NCBI RefSeq assembly: GCF_042453785.1
Contig: NC_091676.1
Coordinates: forward strand, 28,007,001 to 28,071,000
DNA: 64,000 nucleotides
Origin: Malus domestica
Lineage: Eukaryota; Streptophyta; Magnoliopsida; Rosales; Rosaceae
Direction: 5' to 3'
Part shown: piece after piece, positions 50,445 to 62,866 of the stretch
Numbering within the stretch: the stretch's first letter is position 1
How the letters are laid out: every line of letters starts with the position of its first letter
Program-made: the position numbers and the translations under genes
The notes under the pieces: model-generated
Databases searched by the model: none
Told to the model about the DNA's origin: nothing
The model's input: only the letters and a program-made list of their open reading frames with translations

Positions 50445-52740
50445 TGTCTTCCTCGAACCACAAGAATGATGATGGTGTGTTGCCATTATACCGTTAAAGC
50501 AAGTCTTTGAGCAAGGTTAGTTACTTCAAGGCTGCTTACTTCAAGATTAGCTCTGATGACTTGTTTAGAGACTTCCTTGAGGCATATTGGCACGCTATTC
50601 CGTCAGGAGTGTGTGTGAAGCGTGTTAAGGATAGTAGTAACAGTGAGCTATGTGATGGGGCTTGGAAAGCCATTAAGTTCCACCTCTACTATTTTGTGTT
50701 GGGGTTTACTTTTCCTATGTCGCGTTTCTTTCAAGAAGTGCTTTGCTCCATGAGATGTGCCCTCACCCAATGTTCTCCGAATGCGGTCCATGTGATGGTA
50801 CAATCTAAGCCAATTATTTGACTTAAATCTAACCATCAACGAATTTTGATACTTCTTTGACATAGGTCACATTGAAGGAGTTGGGCATCAGCGATTTCGC
50901 CATAGGCTTTTTGATAACTCAAGCAAGTGAGATCATGACTGGGCCAAGGAGACTTTGGAGATAAGTGGAGAATGGGAGTTTGATTCTTCCCCCGAGCTGC
51001 GTGTTCCATCAGGTCTTCATATTCGGTAAGTAAGCTGCTTAATCTCTCGGCTATTTTGTATTTGTGCTAAGCTGCTCTTTAATTTTCTGATTGTCTTCTT
51101 CTGCTTTTGTAGATTCGAAATTCAGCTCCACTCCTAAAACTTCTCCAGACATGAAGAAAGTGCATGTTGCTCTAGGTATCCCCTCCGAGTATCGTGAGTG
51201 GCGTTGGCTGCTTAGTCTTCTTCGCAGGGAAAAATGTAGGCTACCCCCGAGAAGAGAGATAAAACGAATCAAGGCTGAGGCGTTGGCTTGTCATATCACT
51301 ATGATGGAACCTGCAACAAATGAAGGTGGGAAAAAGAGGCCTTCCCTGCTTGCTCAAGAGACGCATGCTGAGAAGAAGCCAAAAACTTCTTCCGCTACTC
51401 ATAAGGGTTCACCAACTACTCCCAACCTTGTGATTGACTTGACTTCCTTTAAGGCCGAGAAAGAAGAGGCTGCTAGATCTGTGTTGGTGGTTCCTACCAT
51501 TCCGAAGGTTACTAGTTCGATTGCTGATAAGATTGCCCAGCGTAGAAGTTCCTCCCTACCTCCGGTGCTGAAGTGTGTGCCAAAGTGTCCGTCTGAGACT
51601 AAGTCTGGTTCACCTTTGGAGAGGCTTGCTACTATGAAGAGTGACAAGGTGCCACTGCCTGCTAAAGTGGCGCCAAAACTTGTTCCCTTTGTTGCTGAGA
51701 CTAACTCATTTGCTGAGAAGAAAGAGACTACTCGTGCATGCAGTTGTGAGAAATCAACCAAGTCTGTTTCTAAGGAAGTTGTTGAGATTTGAGTACTTTT
51801 GAAACCAAATCTGCTTGAGGACATGGACATATATGCCAAGTTTGTTGATGGTGTCAAAAGAGTTGTTGGCCCAAGTTCATTTGCGAAGCATACGACCAAG
51901 TATAGAATGACTGCTCTGCTTGCCATGATGCAGAAAATGGCACTTCTGGCAACCGAGTCTATGCTTCTTGATCAAGAGGATACTAAGGCTACCAAAGAGG
52001 TGGCAAGAACTGTGGCAGCCAAAGCTTACTCATTGGTCGAGAAAGTTAAGAAAATATAATCTAAGTGTACTACTTTGAAGGGGTCTAATATCTCTGCCCT
52101 CCACTTCTTTGCAGCTTGAGACTGCTCGTCAAGAGATCGTGGATTTGAAGATTAGGCTTGACGTGATCCAAGTAAAGTATGAAAGTGTAAAGAAGGAGAT
52201 CAAATGTTACATACCTCAGATTCAAGATCTTGAGTGTGCCATCTCTGAATTCTGCTCCACTGCTTATGCAAAGGATGAAGAACTGATCGATGCTTACAAC
52301 CAAGTGATACACTTCAAGAAGGTTATTGATAGACTTGAGCCTCAAGTGTTTGAACTTCAAGGTGCTTTGAAGATCAACGACAATTTGAAGAAAGAAGTGG
52401 ATGAGCTACAGCTGGTTCGTGCTTGTCTACTTAAGGAGAATGAACAGTTGAATGGTTCGAGGCTGGGTTCGAGGCTTCGCTTACTCAAATTCAAACTGAC
52501 TTCTACAAGCTAGGTTATGTAGATCATCTTTTTGGGTGGCCGTCTGACTTTGAGTTTTTTGGTAAAGACTTCAAGACCTTTTCTATTTCTCCGGAAGATT
52601 TACTCGCATTCACTTTTGAGTCTTTTACTGGTGAAGTAGTTGGAGAGGTTAGTGCCCAGGCTAGGGCAATTAGGGGTGAAGCGCCAGATGGTGTCACTGT
52701 TGAGGGCGTCACGACTGCTGAAGGTGTTACGACCAAGTAG
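50445..52740 (+). pseudogene. Antisense ORF of the older Tat-like element, disrupted
   Basis: Plus-strand pieces in order: MSSSNHKNDDGVLPLYR, then FKISSDDLFRDFLEAYWHAI with FVLGFTFPMSRFFQEVL (50445-50820, resembling plant retrotransposon-associated mobile-domain-like proteins). Next come a Ser/Lys-rich stretch (51091-51789), KYRMTALLAMMQKMALLATE (51799-52059), a coiled coil (LETARQEIVDLKIRLDVIQV, 52115-52480), and finally HLFGWPSDFEFFGKDF (52520-52738). Frameshifts and a stop at 51790-51792 separate the pieces; some gaps could be introns. Position and strand parallel the intact antisense ORF of the neighbouring element, though the sequence is different. Confidence 0.6.
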
Positions 52741-53425
52741 TCGTGGATGTCCAAGCTACTGAAGAGTAGTCTTCTAGATAGCCCTTAGGATTTTCTTTGT
52801 TGCTTTTGCTTAAACCCCTTCAGTCTTTTTGCTAGTTGTTTATCAATTTTGCTAGAAAATTTAATAAATTTGTTTCCTTCGCTTTTCTCCATCTTCGCTT
52901 CTTTTGTTCATGCCCTAACCTTTAGACTTTATAGGCCAGTGGCGGGCGTGCTGCTTTTCTATAAGCAAACAGGCCTGCATAGACTACGCAGTCGTAAATG
53001 TGTAGAACTTTGCAAAGTTGTTAACCATAGGGTTGGCAGCTAGATGCTTTACTTACAGAAGCAGACAAGTTCGCGTAACCACTAGGCTGTTAACCTTGGC
53101 TTTCTGTAATTTCGTAGATTGCGTAGCAAGTATCACAACACTTTAGGACTTGTTCGGCAGTGGTGAAGCTTATCGACTACATAGCATGTCGGCAGTTGAT
53201 AAGGCTTCATATATGCATGCTAGCTTGTTTAACCTTTCACAAGAATGTGCAGTTGTATAAGTTTAGCATGGCTTTATTGCTCAAAGGGCAAGCCGTAAGT
53301 AGTATTCTGGAAATTGTAGGCTACCTTAGTGTACTCGGTAGCAGCTTTAGGTTTCCAAGGCAGCCATCCATGGGGCGTACTGCGTAATGTGCCCCCTCAG
53401 TCTCTAAGGCCCAATTCCCCGCGGA
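52741..53425. other. Spacer between antisense ORF and pol in the older element
   Basis: No domain recognised; moderately repetitive CGTAG/GTTAACC-type text without a clear period. Confidence 0.4.
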
Positions 53426-56340
53426 TTAGGCCAAAAGACCCATTATCGTGCCAAGCATCAACACTCTACTTTTGGTGGTACAATATGCCCATAGGCATCT
53501 GGGGAGTTCGTCTGGCCATTTTCCCTTCTTGTTAGTGAAAGATTTCTTGAGGCAGTCGGGGATCGTCTTGTTGGATGCTTTGGCTTGCCCATTTCTTTGA
53601 GGATATCTCGGCGTGGACATATGCTGCTTGATGCCATACTTTTTGAAGAATTTTGCCAAATCTTTGCCCACGAATTACGAGCCGTTGTCGGTGACGATGG
53701 ACTGAGTGATGCCAAATCAGCAAATGATGTTCCTTCATATAAAGCACTCTATGTTCATTTGAGTCGTGGTCGTTATGGGCTCTGCTTCTATCCATTTGGT
53801 GAAGTAATATGTTGCCATGATCATCATGCTTCTGCCCTAGTAGTAGATGACAAATGTTATACCAGGTTGATTTCCCATTGCATGAATGGCCAATGACTCG
53901 TTTGCGGATGTAGTTCGCTGTAGGCAGTGCTGGTACCAGCTTGTAGCGTTGGCAGTGATCGTACTTTTGTACTAACTTCTTAGCATCTTGGTGCATGGTA
54001 GACCAGTAGTAGCCTACGTTAAGAGCCTTCTGTGCTAATGATCGGCCTCAGGAGTGATTTCCACAAATGCCTTCGTGGATTGAGCTTAGAACCTTCAAGT
54101 CATCGGGAGGCGCTAGGCAGCGGAGATGTGGACCAGTGTAAGATCTTCGGATGAGAATACCGTTCCACATGTAGTAGTGTACCACCTTTATTTAGAGCTT
54201 TCTAGATTCTAACCTTTCCGTGGAGAGTGTGCCATTGACTAGGTAGTCTATAATAGAACTTTGCCAATTGGGATTTATACTAACCTGTGACACTTCGGTT
54301 GCCGGTTCCGCCTCTATGTTTGGCTTGTCTAAATATTCCACCGGAATAGAGTGTTTGAGTTGATGGTCGAGGGCCGTGCCTAGGCTGGTTAATGGATCCA
54401 CATGGGCGTTGTTAGCCACGGAACTTGAGTGAGAGTGTAAATTTGAAATGCCTCAAGTTGCTTGCGTACCTTCTCTAGGTATTGTGCCATCCTTGGATGT
54501 TTTTCCGTGTACTCCTCAGTAGTCTGGCTGGTGATTAGCTAGGAATCGAAATGAATTGCAAACTTCTTCACCCTCAAGTCTTTAACCATTTGAAGACCTG
54601 CTAGTAGGGCCTCGTACTCTGCTTTATTGTTGAATGCTTTAAAGCCCAGAGTGATCGCCTGCTCGAGCATTGAACCGTCTGGGATGACAAGAACCACACC
54701 TGCTCCCGAGCCTTTGTAGTTGGACATGCCGTCGACATGCAAATGCCAGAAGTCTCCGTTGGGGGGAGCAAGCACTACTAAGGTGTGCTCGGCAGTTTCT
54801 GGGGTGTTGTTGGGCTGTTTTGTTGCGTCACCTAGGCTATGCGTGAATTTTGCTATAAAGTCCACTAAGGCTTGGGCCTTTATAGCCGTACGGGGTCAAA
54901 AAACTAAACCGTATTGGCCAAGTTCCAAAGTCTACTTCATCACTCGTTGAGAAGTGTCCGGACTATGTAGGATTGATCGTAGAGGATATTGAGTCATGAC
55001 GATGACTATATAAGCTTGAAAATATGGTCTAAGCTTTCAAGTTGCAACAACTAGCGCCAAAATTAATTTTTTGATCTTTAGGTATCTAGTTTCCACATCG
55101 AGAAGAGCTTTAGAAGTGTAGAATACAGGTCGTTGGGCCCCCAACTCTTCTCGTATGAAGGCAGAGCTCACTGCTACTTCGAAGACTGCCAAGTAGATGT
55201 ATAAGTCTTCCGCTACTTCAACTTGGATAATAAATGAGGTGATGTAAGATACTTCTTTAGGTCTTGGAAAGCTCTTTCAAACTTTTCATCTCATTTGTCT
55301 CATTATGCCTTTTTGATGGCCTTGAAAAAGGGCTTGCATCGATCGGTGGATTGTGAGAAAAAGCGGTTGAGGGTGGCTACTCGTCCGGTCAAGCTTTGGA
55401 TCTCCTTCAAGGTAATGAGAGATTTCATCTCTAGGATTGCTCGGATTTGCTTGGAATGTGCTTCAATTCCTCGTTAGGTTACTAGGTACCCTAAGAATCT
55501 GCCTGAAGATACTCCGAATGTGCATTTGATGGGGTTGAGCTTCATCTTGTACTTTATAAGGATGCTAAAAGTTTTCGCCAGGTTGTCGATGTGGGCTGAC
55601 CGCTGCTTGCCCTTCACCATGATGTCATCGACATAGACTTCCATGGTTACCCCAATTTGCTTCTTGAACATCATGTTTACTAACCTTTGGTAAGTGGCTT
55701 TCGTGTTCTTGAGGCCAATAGGCATGACTTTGTAACAGTAGGTGCCTCGCTCGATCACGAACGTGATTTTTTCCTTATCAGGCTCGTACATGACTATTTG
55801 TCTAAGAAGCTGAGCAGTTGGTTCCCAGAAGTTGAATCTACTAGTAGATCGATTCGGGGAAGCGGATACGGATCTTTTGAGCATGCTTTGTTGAGGTTGG
55901 TGTAGTCTACGTAAACCCTCCATTTGCCATTCTCTTTCTTCACGACTAGCACGACGTTGGCAAACTATGCTGAGTGTGCTACCTCTTCTATGAATCCAGC
56001 CTCCAGTAGCTTGTTAATTTCTGCTTCGATGATCGCTACTCGCTCAGGTGCGAAATGTTTTCTCTTTTGGATCACTAGTTTGGTAGCAAGGCCGACGTGC
56101 AGCTTATGACAAGTTATCTTGGGATCAATGTTTGGCATGTCGGAAGGTGACCATGCAAAAATGTTACAGTTTTCCCTAAGAAAAGCTGTGAGTTCTTCCT
56201 TCTCAGCTGGGCTTAGACGTGAGCTGATTCTAGCCTTTTTTTTCGGCTGTTAGGGATTAAGAATGATGTCATCATCGTCCTCTTCGGGTTTCCATCCCAT
56301 CTTGTCTGCTTGGGCGCCATCTTCTTGATTCGCTTGCTAT
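53426..56340 (-). pseudogene. Ty3-type Pol: reverse transcriptase, RNase H, integrase (decayed)
   Basis: RT (about 56110-55240): a KKENGKWR lead-in, then YKVMPIGLKNTKATYQRLVN and the catalytic YVDDIMVK (near 55620), FGVSSGRFLGYLV. RNase H (54865-54539): HLHVDGMSNYKGSGAGVVL with the first Asp and NKAEYEALLAGL with the Glu. Connection segment 54419-54192. Integrase (53996-53426): zinc-finger CDHCQRYK region, then KDLAKFFKKYGIKQHMSTPR and NGQAKASNKTI containing the region of the final Glu, here Lys-Ala. Breaks occur throughout, so it cannot be functional. Confidence 0.85.
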
Positions 56341-56357
56341 AATTGCTATTTGGTATC

Positions 56358-57101
56358 CTATTCGTCCCTTTGGACCTCGGTAGCCTTTACGGGGGTAAAG
56401 GTTTTCTTCTTTGACTCCTTCAATACATGCACAGTGCATCGTTGAGATGTGGCCTGGTCAGACTTGATCTCTCCAGCTCTTCCTTCCGAGATGCGGAATC
56501 GAATCTTTTGATACTTGACAGAAGTGATGGCATTCAGCTTGATCAACCAAGGTTTCCCAAGAATCCCATTGTAGGGAGATGAGTCACTTACGATCGTGGA
56601 CATTTACTTTGAGACAACTGGTGGTGTTTTCACGTCAAGTGCGATGTGGCCGATGGTAGTTGAGGTGTGCCTGTTGAACCCGGTGAGTACCTCTGCTCGA
56701 CGTATAATTGTGCTTTCCAGACCCATCTTCTGAATGACTGAGAGTTGAAGTAGATTGACTACACTTCCATTGTCGACCATCATTCTGTCAACTATAGCAT
56801 AGGCTAGTTGGACAGATACTACTAGTATGTCGTCGTGTGGATAATCGACGTCTTCTGCATCCTGCTCGATGAAGCCAATGATGGTTCCAGGTTGAGTGTC
56901 GGTTGTTTGGACATGTGAGACTAGTAAAACTTGCTGGATCTTCATTTTTTTGGAGTTGTTGGTGGCCCCTAAGTGTTCGGATTCGGCGAAAATGCCATTG
57001 ATTCGAATCGCCTTGGTTGATGGCTCTTTATCATCATCTGCGTTCCTTCTAGGATGCACAGCTAGCTTGTTTAAGCATTTGTCGACCTTGCCTTCTTTCA
57101 C
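56358..57101 (-). pseudogene. Retrotransposon aspartic protease region (decayed)
   Basis: The minus frame 57101-56604 contains AIVDRMMVDNGSVVNLLQLS, the retropepsin active-site segment in the VDNGS form common in Tat elements, preceded by HDDILVVSVQLA. A stop separates it from the 56603-56358 piece (SPYNGILGKPWLIKLNAITS), the usual linker before RT. Confidence 0.75.
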
Positions 57102-57179
57102 GAGCTTTTCTAGGTAGTTCTTCCAAGTATAGCAGTCGTCGGTTGTGTTTAGGACCTCGGTGGAATGTGTATTATTTGG

Positions 57180-58200
57180 TGTGATCTAATTTGGAAATAT
57201 CTCCCTTTGATTGTTTCGGCAACTTGAACCTTGGCTCATTCTTAATGTTGCGAAAGATTTGGTGGATCGGAATTGAGAACTTAGAGTAGTTCTTAGTCGT
57301 CAAGCCTTATTTGGTCGTGGGTCAGTCCTTACGTTTGGCCTTCTGCCTGCTTTTGTTGGACTGCTTCCCATCCTCCTTCTTTTGAGCCACTGCCGACTCT
57401 TTTCAAGGCTGCTCGGGCACTTTGTCTGCTTGTCGAGCTTCGTCCCAAAGTGTATGCTTATCTGCCAGAGCAAAGAAGTATGCTAGAGTTAGATATTATT
57501 TCATGATCATTTCTCCGAACAGTGAGTGGTTTGCTGGGAGTCCTTTTTGGAAGGCTGCACTTGCTATCGAGTTGTCGCATCCGACGATCTTCTCCTTCTC
57601 TACTTTGAACCTCTTCACGTAGTCGCGGAGCGACTCATTTGAGTTCTTCTTCACGTTGAACAAGTGGTTAGACTTTTCTTGATCGAGCGGTAGGTTGAGC
57701 ATTCTTTGGTGAAAACCAAGGAAAGATCATCAAAACTTCGGATGGATCATGGTGGCAAAGTATGAAACCAATATTTTGCCTCACCTTATAAAGTGACGGC
57801 AAATATTTTACACATAAGGGCATCGTTATTCCAATAAAAGACCATCATGCTTTGGTAGTGCTTCAAGTGCCTCTCCGGATCTCCATCTCCTTTAAAAGAT
57901 GTGAAATGTGACATGCTAAACTTACGTGGAGGCTCTGCCTACTCGATCTCGTCCTTGAAGGGTAACCTGCTCATGTTGGTCATGTCCCATCGTAATGCTT
58001 CGTCGGCCACTTCGTTGCATTGGAAATCACACAATCGTTCGTTGAAGAACCTTTCTACCTCTTCCTGAATTTGCCTTTGTTGGGGGTAGTGGAACTCTCG
58101 GCTGCCCCCGATCTTGGCCTACTGGTCTAGGCTTCTCTTTTACATACTCAGCTCGTCTACACCAAGGCTATAATGCATAAGGTAAATTCGTAGCAGGTAA
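57180..58200 (-). pseudogene. Gag region of the older element (decayed)
   Basis: The minus frame 57702-57496 reads HLFNVKKNSNESLRDYVKRF and IASAAFQKGLPANHSLFGE, typical of Tat-type Gag. Flanking pieces toward 58200 and 57180 are in other frames and interrupted. From 58200 to 59295 only short repeats of the GAGTGYACRCT type and the presumed leader are seen. Confidence 0.7.
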
Positions 58201-59295
58201 GGGAATTCTTCGCAGGTTGCCGGTTGAACTTGAGTCGGATTGAGTGACAGCTTATCTTCGTATGTCGTGCTGCCTAATCCGATGTGATGTGGATGATGAT
58301 CCTTGCTGGCCTAGTCGCGAATGAACATTTCGCTTAAAAGGCTGCTCATGTTGATTATCGGAGTGTGGTCCCAACCGTGAGTGTATACTCGTTCGTGGGC
58401 TTAGTCGAGAGTGCACACTCCTCTGCGAGCTAAGACAAAAGTATATGCTATCTTGGGGGCCTAATCGGGAGTGTACGCTGCTTGAACACTCTATTCGTGG
58501 ATGGTCGAGTGGCTGCTTGTCGGGACGCTACTGGAGAGGTTCCTCGTCTACCCTTGTCCTACTTCGAGACACCTCGTATGGGGCACGTTAGATCTCGGTG
58601 TGCAGCAAGAGTTGATTCACCAAGGTTGTTTGTTGTGCAAGGGCGCTCGTCAACTCTATGACTTGTGGAGACAAGTGTTGTTCGCCATTCGGATTGGAAG
58701 AGCTTGGAAGGAATGCGCCTCCTTAAGCAGTGGAAGAGTGGTAGACTCCGAGAGTGAGATTTGAGTTGGGAAATGTCAAATCAGCGGAGAAATGTGGTGA
58801 AAATGCCCCTAGCTCGATCGTAGGTTCTGAAATTTAAAGCCGGGATGGTTGAACTAATCTTAGGCCGAATTGGGCTGCTTGGGAAGCCACGGGAGTATGC
58901 TGGGCCATGGGAGCAGGTTAGACCATGGGAGTGGGCTGCCTGGGATGTGGTGCATGCGAGTGCGAGGCTTGGGCTCAACTTGGCAACACATTGGGCTCTC
59001 ATTAGGTTTAGGCGGTGCGGGCCAACTTGACTAGGGCTTGGGCCCTTGAAGGTTGAAGAGGCACGACTTAGGCCGTGGCCTTAGAGTTGTGGGTTTTACT
59101 AAAGGTGGCTGTTGTGGTGGCCACCATGGTGGTTGCCACGGTGGTGCCTCTCCACTCACCGCTATGTTGAGTCTTGTAGATCGTCGCACTCCTAATCCTT
59201 GAATGTTGGAATTTCCGTTCGTCGAGGTTTTCGAATCTCTTGCCATTGTACTTGAATGCGGAAGTCTTCTACGAGCGTTTGATCAAGTCTCAATT

Positions 59296-59879
59296 TGTAG
59301 ATGCAAATTTTTTCCTCCTTGTTCTTGGACAAAATTGCACCTACAAAACAAACAACATTTTAGGTCAAGGCTAAGAGCCTCACGTGCCCACGATGAATTG
59401 GGGGGGGGGTGGCTTTGGCCAAAAGAATCTTCGATGCCAAAGTTAGAATTTTGAGGGAAAAATGTTTGGATAATTTAGAGAATTTAGCAAGAGAATTGGA
59501 ATTGAGTTTTGGAGAGAAGGAGGGTGTTTATATAGGGGTGTGGCCAGCCCCCTTGGGAAGAGATGGACCGGCCACTTGGATGGCTTTATGGGTCAGTTCA
59601 TGATTTGTGGTTAATTAGCAAATTAATTGAATAATAAATCAATTAATTAGCTAATTAATATAATAAAAAAGAATGATTTAGGGGTTACCTTGTGGAGAAT
59701 ATTTGATGAGGATGGATGAAATAGGTTATAAATAAATACATATTTTGGGCACTTTTGACTTGATTGATGGATGATTGTCTACTGCTCGTGCGTAGGAATT
59801 TCGGTGTGTCTCGAGGGTAATTTTGTCATTTTTACCAAAAAAATCCACATGTCGCCTCTTGATTATTTTTGGCTCCACA
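59296..59879 (-). repeat. 5' LTR of the older Tat-like element
   Basis: 584 bp; on the minus strand it carries a TATA-like CTATATAAAC at about 59528-59537. It lies about 460 bp upstream of the PPR10 start codon and is transcribed away from it. Confidence 0.85.
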
Positions 59880-60340
59880 CGGAAGATCTAGAATTTGAAT
59901 CTTGATATTGGAGATGCTTATTTTTGGTTGTTAATTTGATCAAATTTATATTATATTGTTGAATTAGTTCATCTTGCCCAATTTTATCCAAATACAAAGG
60001 TCATACTTCTTAAAAAAGAACTTAAAAATGATATATTAGGATGTGAATATAGTAACCTTTTGAAACCCAATCTTTTCCCCAATATCATCTTGAATAGAGA
60101 CCAGTCATCGCTCACATCCCACTCCCTCTGTGTCTGTTATACAAAATCAATCTTCCAATCCAACACCCTCTTCCATAAAAACAAACATCTCTTTCTTGTA
60201 TCAAAACCCACACAGAAATGCACTCCTTATCTCTCGCTCCCGCCAAATCCAATCTCCTATGTTCCTTCTCCAACTCCTCACCCATATAGCTTCGTCTCCT
60301 CCACTGTAACAAAACCGAGAAATCCCATTTCTCTGAAACA
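59880..60340 (+). other. Upstream region of the PPR10-like gene
   Basis: Presumed promoter and 5' leader; the leader from about 60110 is C/T-rich as in many plant 5' UTRs. Nothing else recognised. Confidence 0.4.
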
Positions 60341-62866
60341 ATGGAAGGTACTCTCTTTCCATCTCGACCTGTGTATCCCATCCCAGCAAACAGACCAACG
60401 CAGCCAAACCCTCCTGTGAAATTCAATTCAACGACGCTGCCACCGCCTCCTCAGTCGCCAGCTCCGCCGTTTCCTATAGACTCCCTCCTCCAGCACCTCC
60501 TGAGCCTCTCCTCGCCGCCCAACACTCCCCACACGCTCAAACCCTTAAACCCACTTCACCAAACCAATGGCAGTCTCCTTTCTCTTCAAATTTCGGCGGA
60601 TTCGACCTCCAAACAGCATCAAATGAAGAAACCCACTTCAGTTTTAGTCCCAAATTTCGAGGACGATCGAGAGCTGCTGAAATCAGGAGATGGGGTTCTC
60701 GACTTTTTGACTATAAAGGGTAAGTTGATGTTCAATTCCATTGTAGAGCAGCCTTTGCATGGTTTGGACTATTACTTTGGTTCTGTGAAGTTTGAGTTAC
60801 TTGAAGTTGATTTGATTAGTTTGTTGAAAGCATTAGACCTTTCTGGCAATTGGGAAAGAGCATTTTTGTTGTTTGAATGGATTCTGTCCAACGTAAGCTC
60901 TGAAAATTTAAAATTAAATAGCCAGATGATTGAGTTAATGGTTAGAATTCTTGGGAGAGAGTCGCAGCATACGATTGCATCGAAGCTGTTTGATGTAATT
61001 CCCATAGAAGAATACACGCTGGATGTCCGAGCTTACACGACGATCCTTCATGCGCACTCTCGTACTGGTAAGTACGAAAGTGCAATTGACTTGTTTGACA
61101 AAATGGTGGAAATTGGAATCTCACCAACTTTGGTCACTTACAATGTCATGCTTGATGTTTATGGGAAGATGGGTCGATCTTGGGATAAGATTTTAGGCCT
61201 CTTGGATGAGATGAGGAACAAGGGATTTGAATTTGATGAGTTTACTTGTAGTACGGTGATATCTGCCTGTGGAAGAGAGGGTTTGTTGAATGAAGCAAAT
61301 GAGTTCTTTATTGGATTAAAGTCACAAGGGTATGTACCCGGAACTGTAACTTATAATGCGTTGTTACAAGTTTTTGGCAAGGCAGGGGTATTTACAGAGG
61401 CCTTGAGCATATTAAAAGAAATGGAGGATAATAATTGCCCACCTGATGCTGTTACTTACAATGAGCTTGTGGCAGCTTATGTGAGGGCAGGATTCTCCGA
61501 GGAAGGTGCATCTGTCATAGAGACGATGACCCAAAAAGGAACAATGCCAAATGCTGTTACATACACAACTGTGATAAATGCATACGGTAAAGCTGGAAAG
61601 GAGGAGGAGGCTCTAAGGTTGTTCAACCGTATGAAGGCAACAGGTTGTGTTCCTAATGTTTGCACATACAATGCTGTTCTCGGACTGCTGGGAAAGAAGT
61701 CACTGCCCGAGGAGATGATAAAGATACTTTGTGAAATGAAGTCAAGTGGTTGTGCCCCAAACCGTATTACATGGAACACAATGCTTGCCATGTGTGGTGA
61801 TAAGGGTAGGCACAAGTATGTGAACCAGGTATTTCGAGAAATGAAGAATTGTGGTTTTGAGCCTGACAGAGACACATTCAATACCTTGATCAGTGCATAT
61901 GGACGGTGTGGATCAGAAATAGATGCTGCACAGATGTACGATGAGATGATCAAAGCAGGATTTACTCCATGCGTTACAACTTACAATGCACTTCTAAATG
62001 CTCTGGCACGGCGAGGGGACTGGAGAGCAGCAGAAGCTGCTATGCTAGACATGAGAAATAAGGGCTTCAAGCCTAATGAAACCTCGTATTCATTGATGAT
62101 CAACTGTTATGCTAAAGGAGGGAATGTAAAGGGGATCGAGAGAATTGAGAGAGAAATTTATGGTGGTTATATTTTTCCCAGCTGGATTCTTTTGAGAACG
62201 CTTATTCTTGCAAATTTCAAGTGTAGAGCCCTGGACAGCATGGAGAGGGCATTCCATCAATTGCAGAACATCGGATACAAACCTGACTTGGTTGTATTCA
62301 ACTCCATGCTTTCAATTTTTGCTAGAAACAACATGTATGATCGGGCCAATGACATGTTGTACATGATTCGTGAAAACGGCCTTCAGCCAGATCTCGTAAC
62401 TTACAATAGTTTGATGGACATGTACGCCAGAAAGGGAGAGTGCTGGAAAGCAGAAGAAATCCTCATGGCCCTACAAAATTCTGGTGGGAAACCAGACCTT
62501 GTCTCTTATAACACAGTCATCAAAGGGTTTTGCAGGCAAGGGCACATGCAGGAGGCCATAAGAATTCTCTCGGAGATGACAACTAGAGGAATTCGGCCGT
62601 GTATTTTCACCTACAATACTTTCATCACAGGCTATGCAGGGCAGGGAATGTTCTCAGAAATAGATGAAGTGATTAGCTATATGACTCAGAACAATTGCAG
62701 GCCGAATGAGCTGAGCTACAAGATTGCGGTGGATGGTTATTGTAAAGCGAGAAAATATAAAGAAGCCATAGACTTTCTGTCCACGATTAAGGAGATTGAT
62801 AGTTCGATTGATGATCAATATGTGCAAAGACTTGCTTCTCGCATTCGGGGCAATTTGGATTCATGA
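60341..62866 (+). CDS. PPR10: P-class pentatricopeptide repeat protein, PPR10/At2g18940 orthologue (chloroplast)
   Basis: An intronless frame of 841 aa, close to Arabidopsis At2g18940 (about 820 aa). The start MEGTLFPSRPVYPIPANRP aligns with the known N-terminus and is followed by a Pro/Ser-rich transit peptide (about 1-100). From about residue 185 to the end there are roughly 17-18 PPR motifs of 35 residues, recognisable by the repeating VTYN/TYNALL pattern (for example GTVTYNALLQVFGKAGVFTE, DAVTYNELVAAYVRAGFSEE), ending DDQYVQRLASRIRGNLDS. No E or DYW editing domain is present. Maize PPR10 binds the atpI-atpH and psaJ-rpl33 intergenic RNAs in chloroplasts, protecting transcript ends and promoting atpH translation; the same role is inferred. 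Confidence 0.95.
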   Translation: MEGTLFPSRPVYPIPANRPTQPNPPVKFNSTTLPPPPQSPAPPFPIDSLLQHLLSLSSPPNTPHTLKPLNPLHQTNGSLLSLQISADSTSKQHQMKKPTSVLVPNFEDDRELLKSGDGVLDFLTIKGKLMFNSIVEQPLHGLDYYFGSVKFELLEVDLISLLKALDLSGNWERAFLLFEWILSNVSSENLKLNSQMIELMVRILGRESQHTIASKLFDVIPIEEYTLDVRAYTTILHAHSRTGKYESAIDLFDKMVEIGISPTLVTYNVMLDVYGKMGRSWDKILGLLDEMRNKGFEFDEFTCSTVISACGREGLLNEANEFFIGLKSQGYVPGTVTYNALLQVFGKAGVFTEALSILKEMEDNNCPPDAVTYNELVAAYVRAGFSEEGASVIETMTQKGTMPNAVTYTTVINAYGKAGKEEEALRLFNRMKATGCVPNVCTYNAVLGLLGKKSLPEEMIKILCEMKSSGCAPNRITWNTMLAMCGDKGRHKYVNQVFREMKNCGFEPDRDTFNTLISAYGRCGSEIDAAQMYDEMIKAGFTPCVTTYNALLNALARRGDWRAAEAAMLDMRNKGFKPNETSYSLMINCYAKGGNVKGIERIEREIYGGYIFPSWILLRTLILANFKCRALDSMERAFHQLQNIGYKPDLVVFNSMLSIFARNNMYDRANDMLYMIRENGLQPDLVTYNSLMDMYARKGECWKAEEILMALQNSGGKPDLVSYNTVIKGFCRQGHMQEAIRILSEMTTRGIRPCIFTYNTFITGYAGQGMFSEIDEVISYMTQNNCRPNELSYKIAVDGYCKARKYKEAIDFLSTIKEIDSSIDDQYVQRLASRIRGNLDS

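Larger units (their letters stand above)
48635..59879 (-). mobile_element. Older Tat-like Ty3 retrotransposon with decayed gag-pol and an antisense ORF
   Basis: LTRs at 48635-49566 (3', enlarged by a 363-bp insertion) and 59296-59879 (5') begin TGTRGATGCAAAT and end TGGCTCYACA. The target duplications are CGGAG (48630-48634) and CGGAA (59880-59884), one mismatch. A purine tract (complement of ATGCCCCCAC, 49568-49577) adjoins the 3' LTR, fixing the orientation. Minus-strand order is gag, protease, RT, RNase H, integrase, followed by an antisense ORF near the 3' LTR. Many frameshifts and stops occur. Confidence 0.88.
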
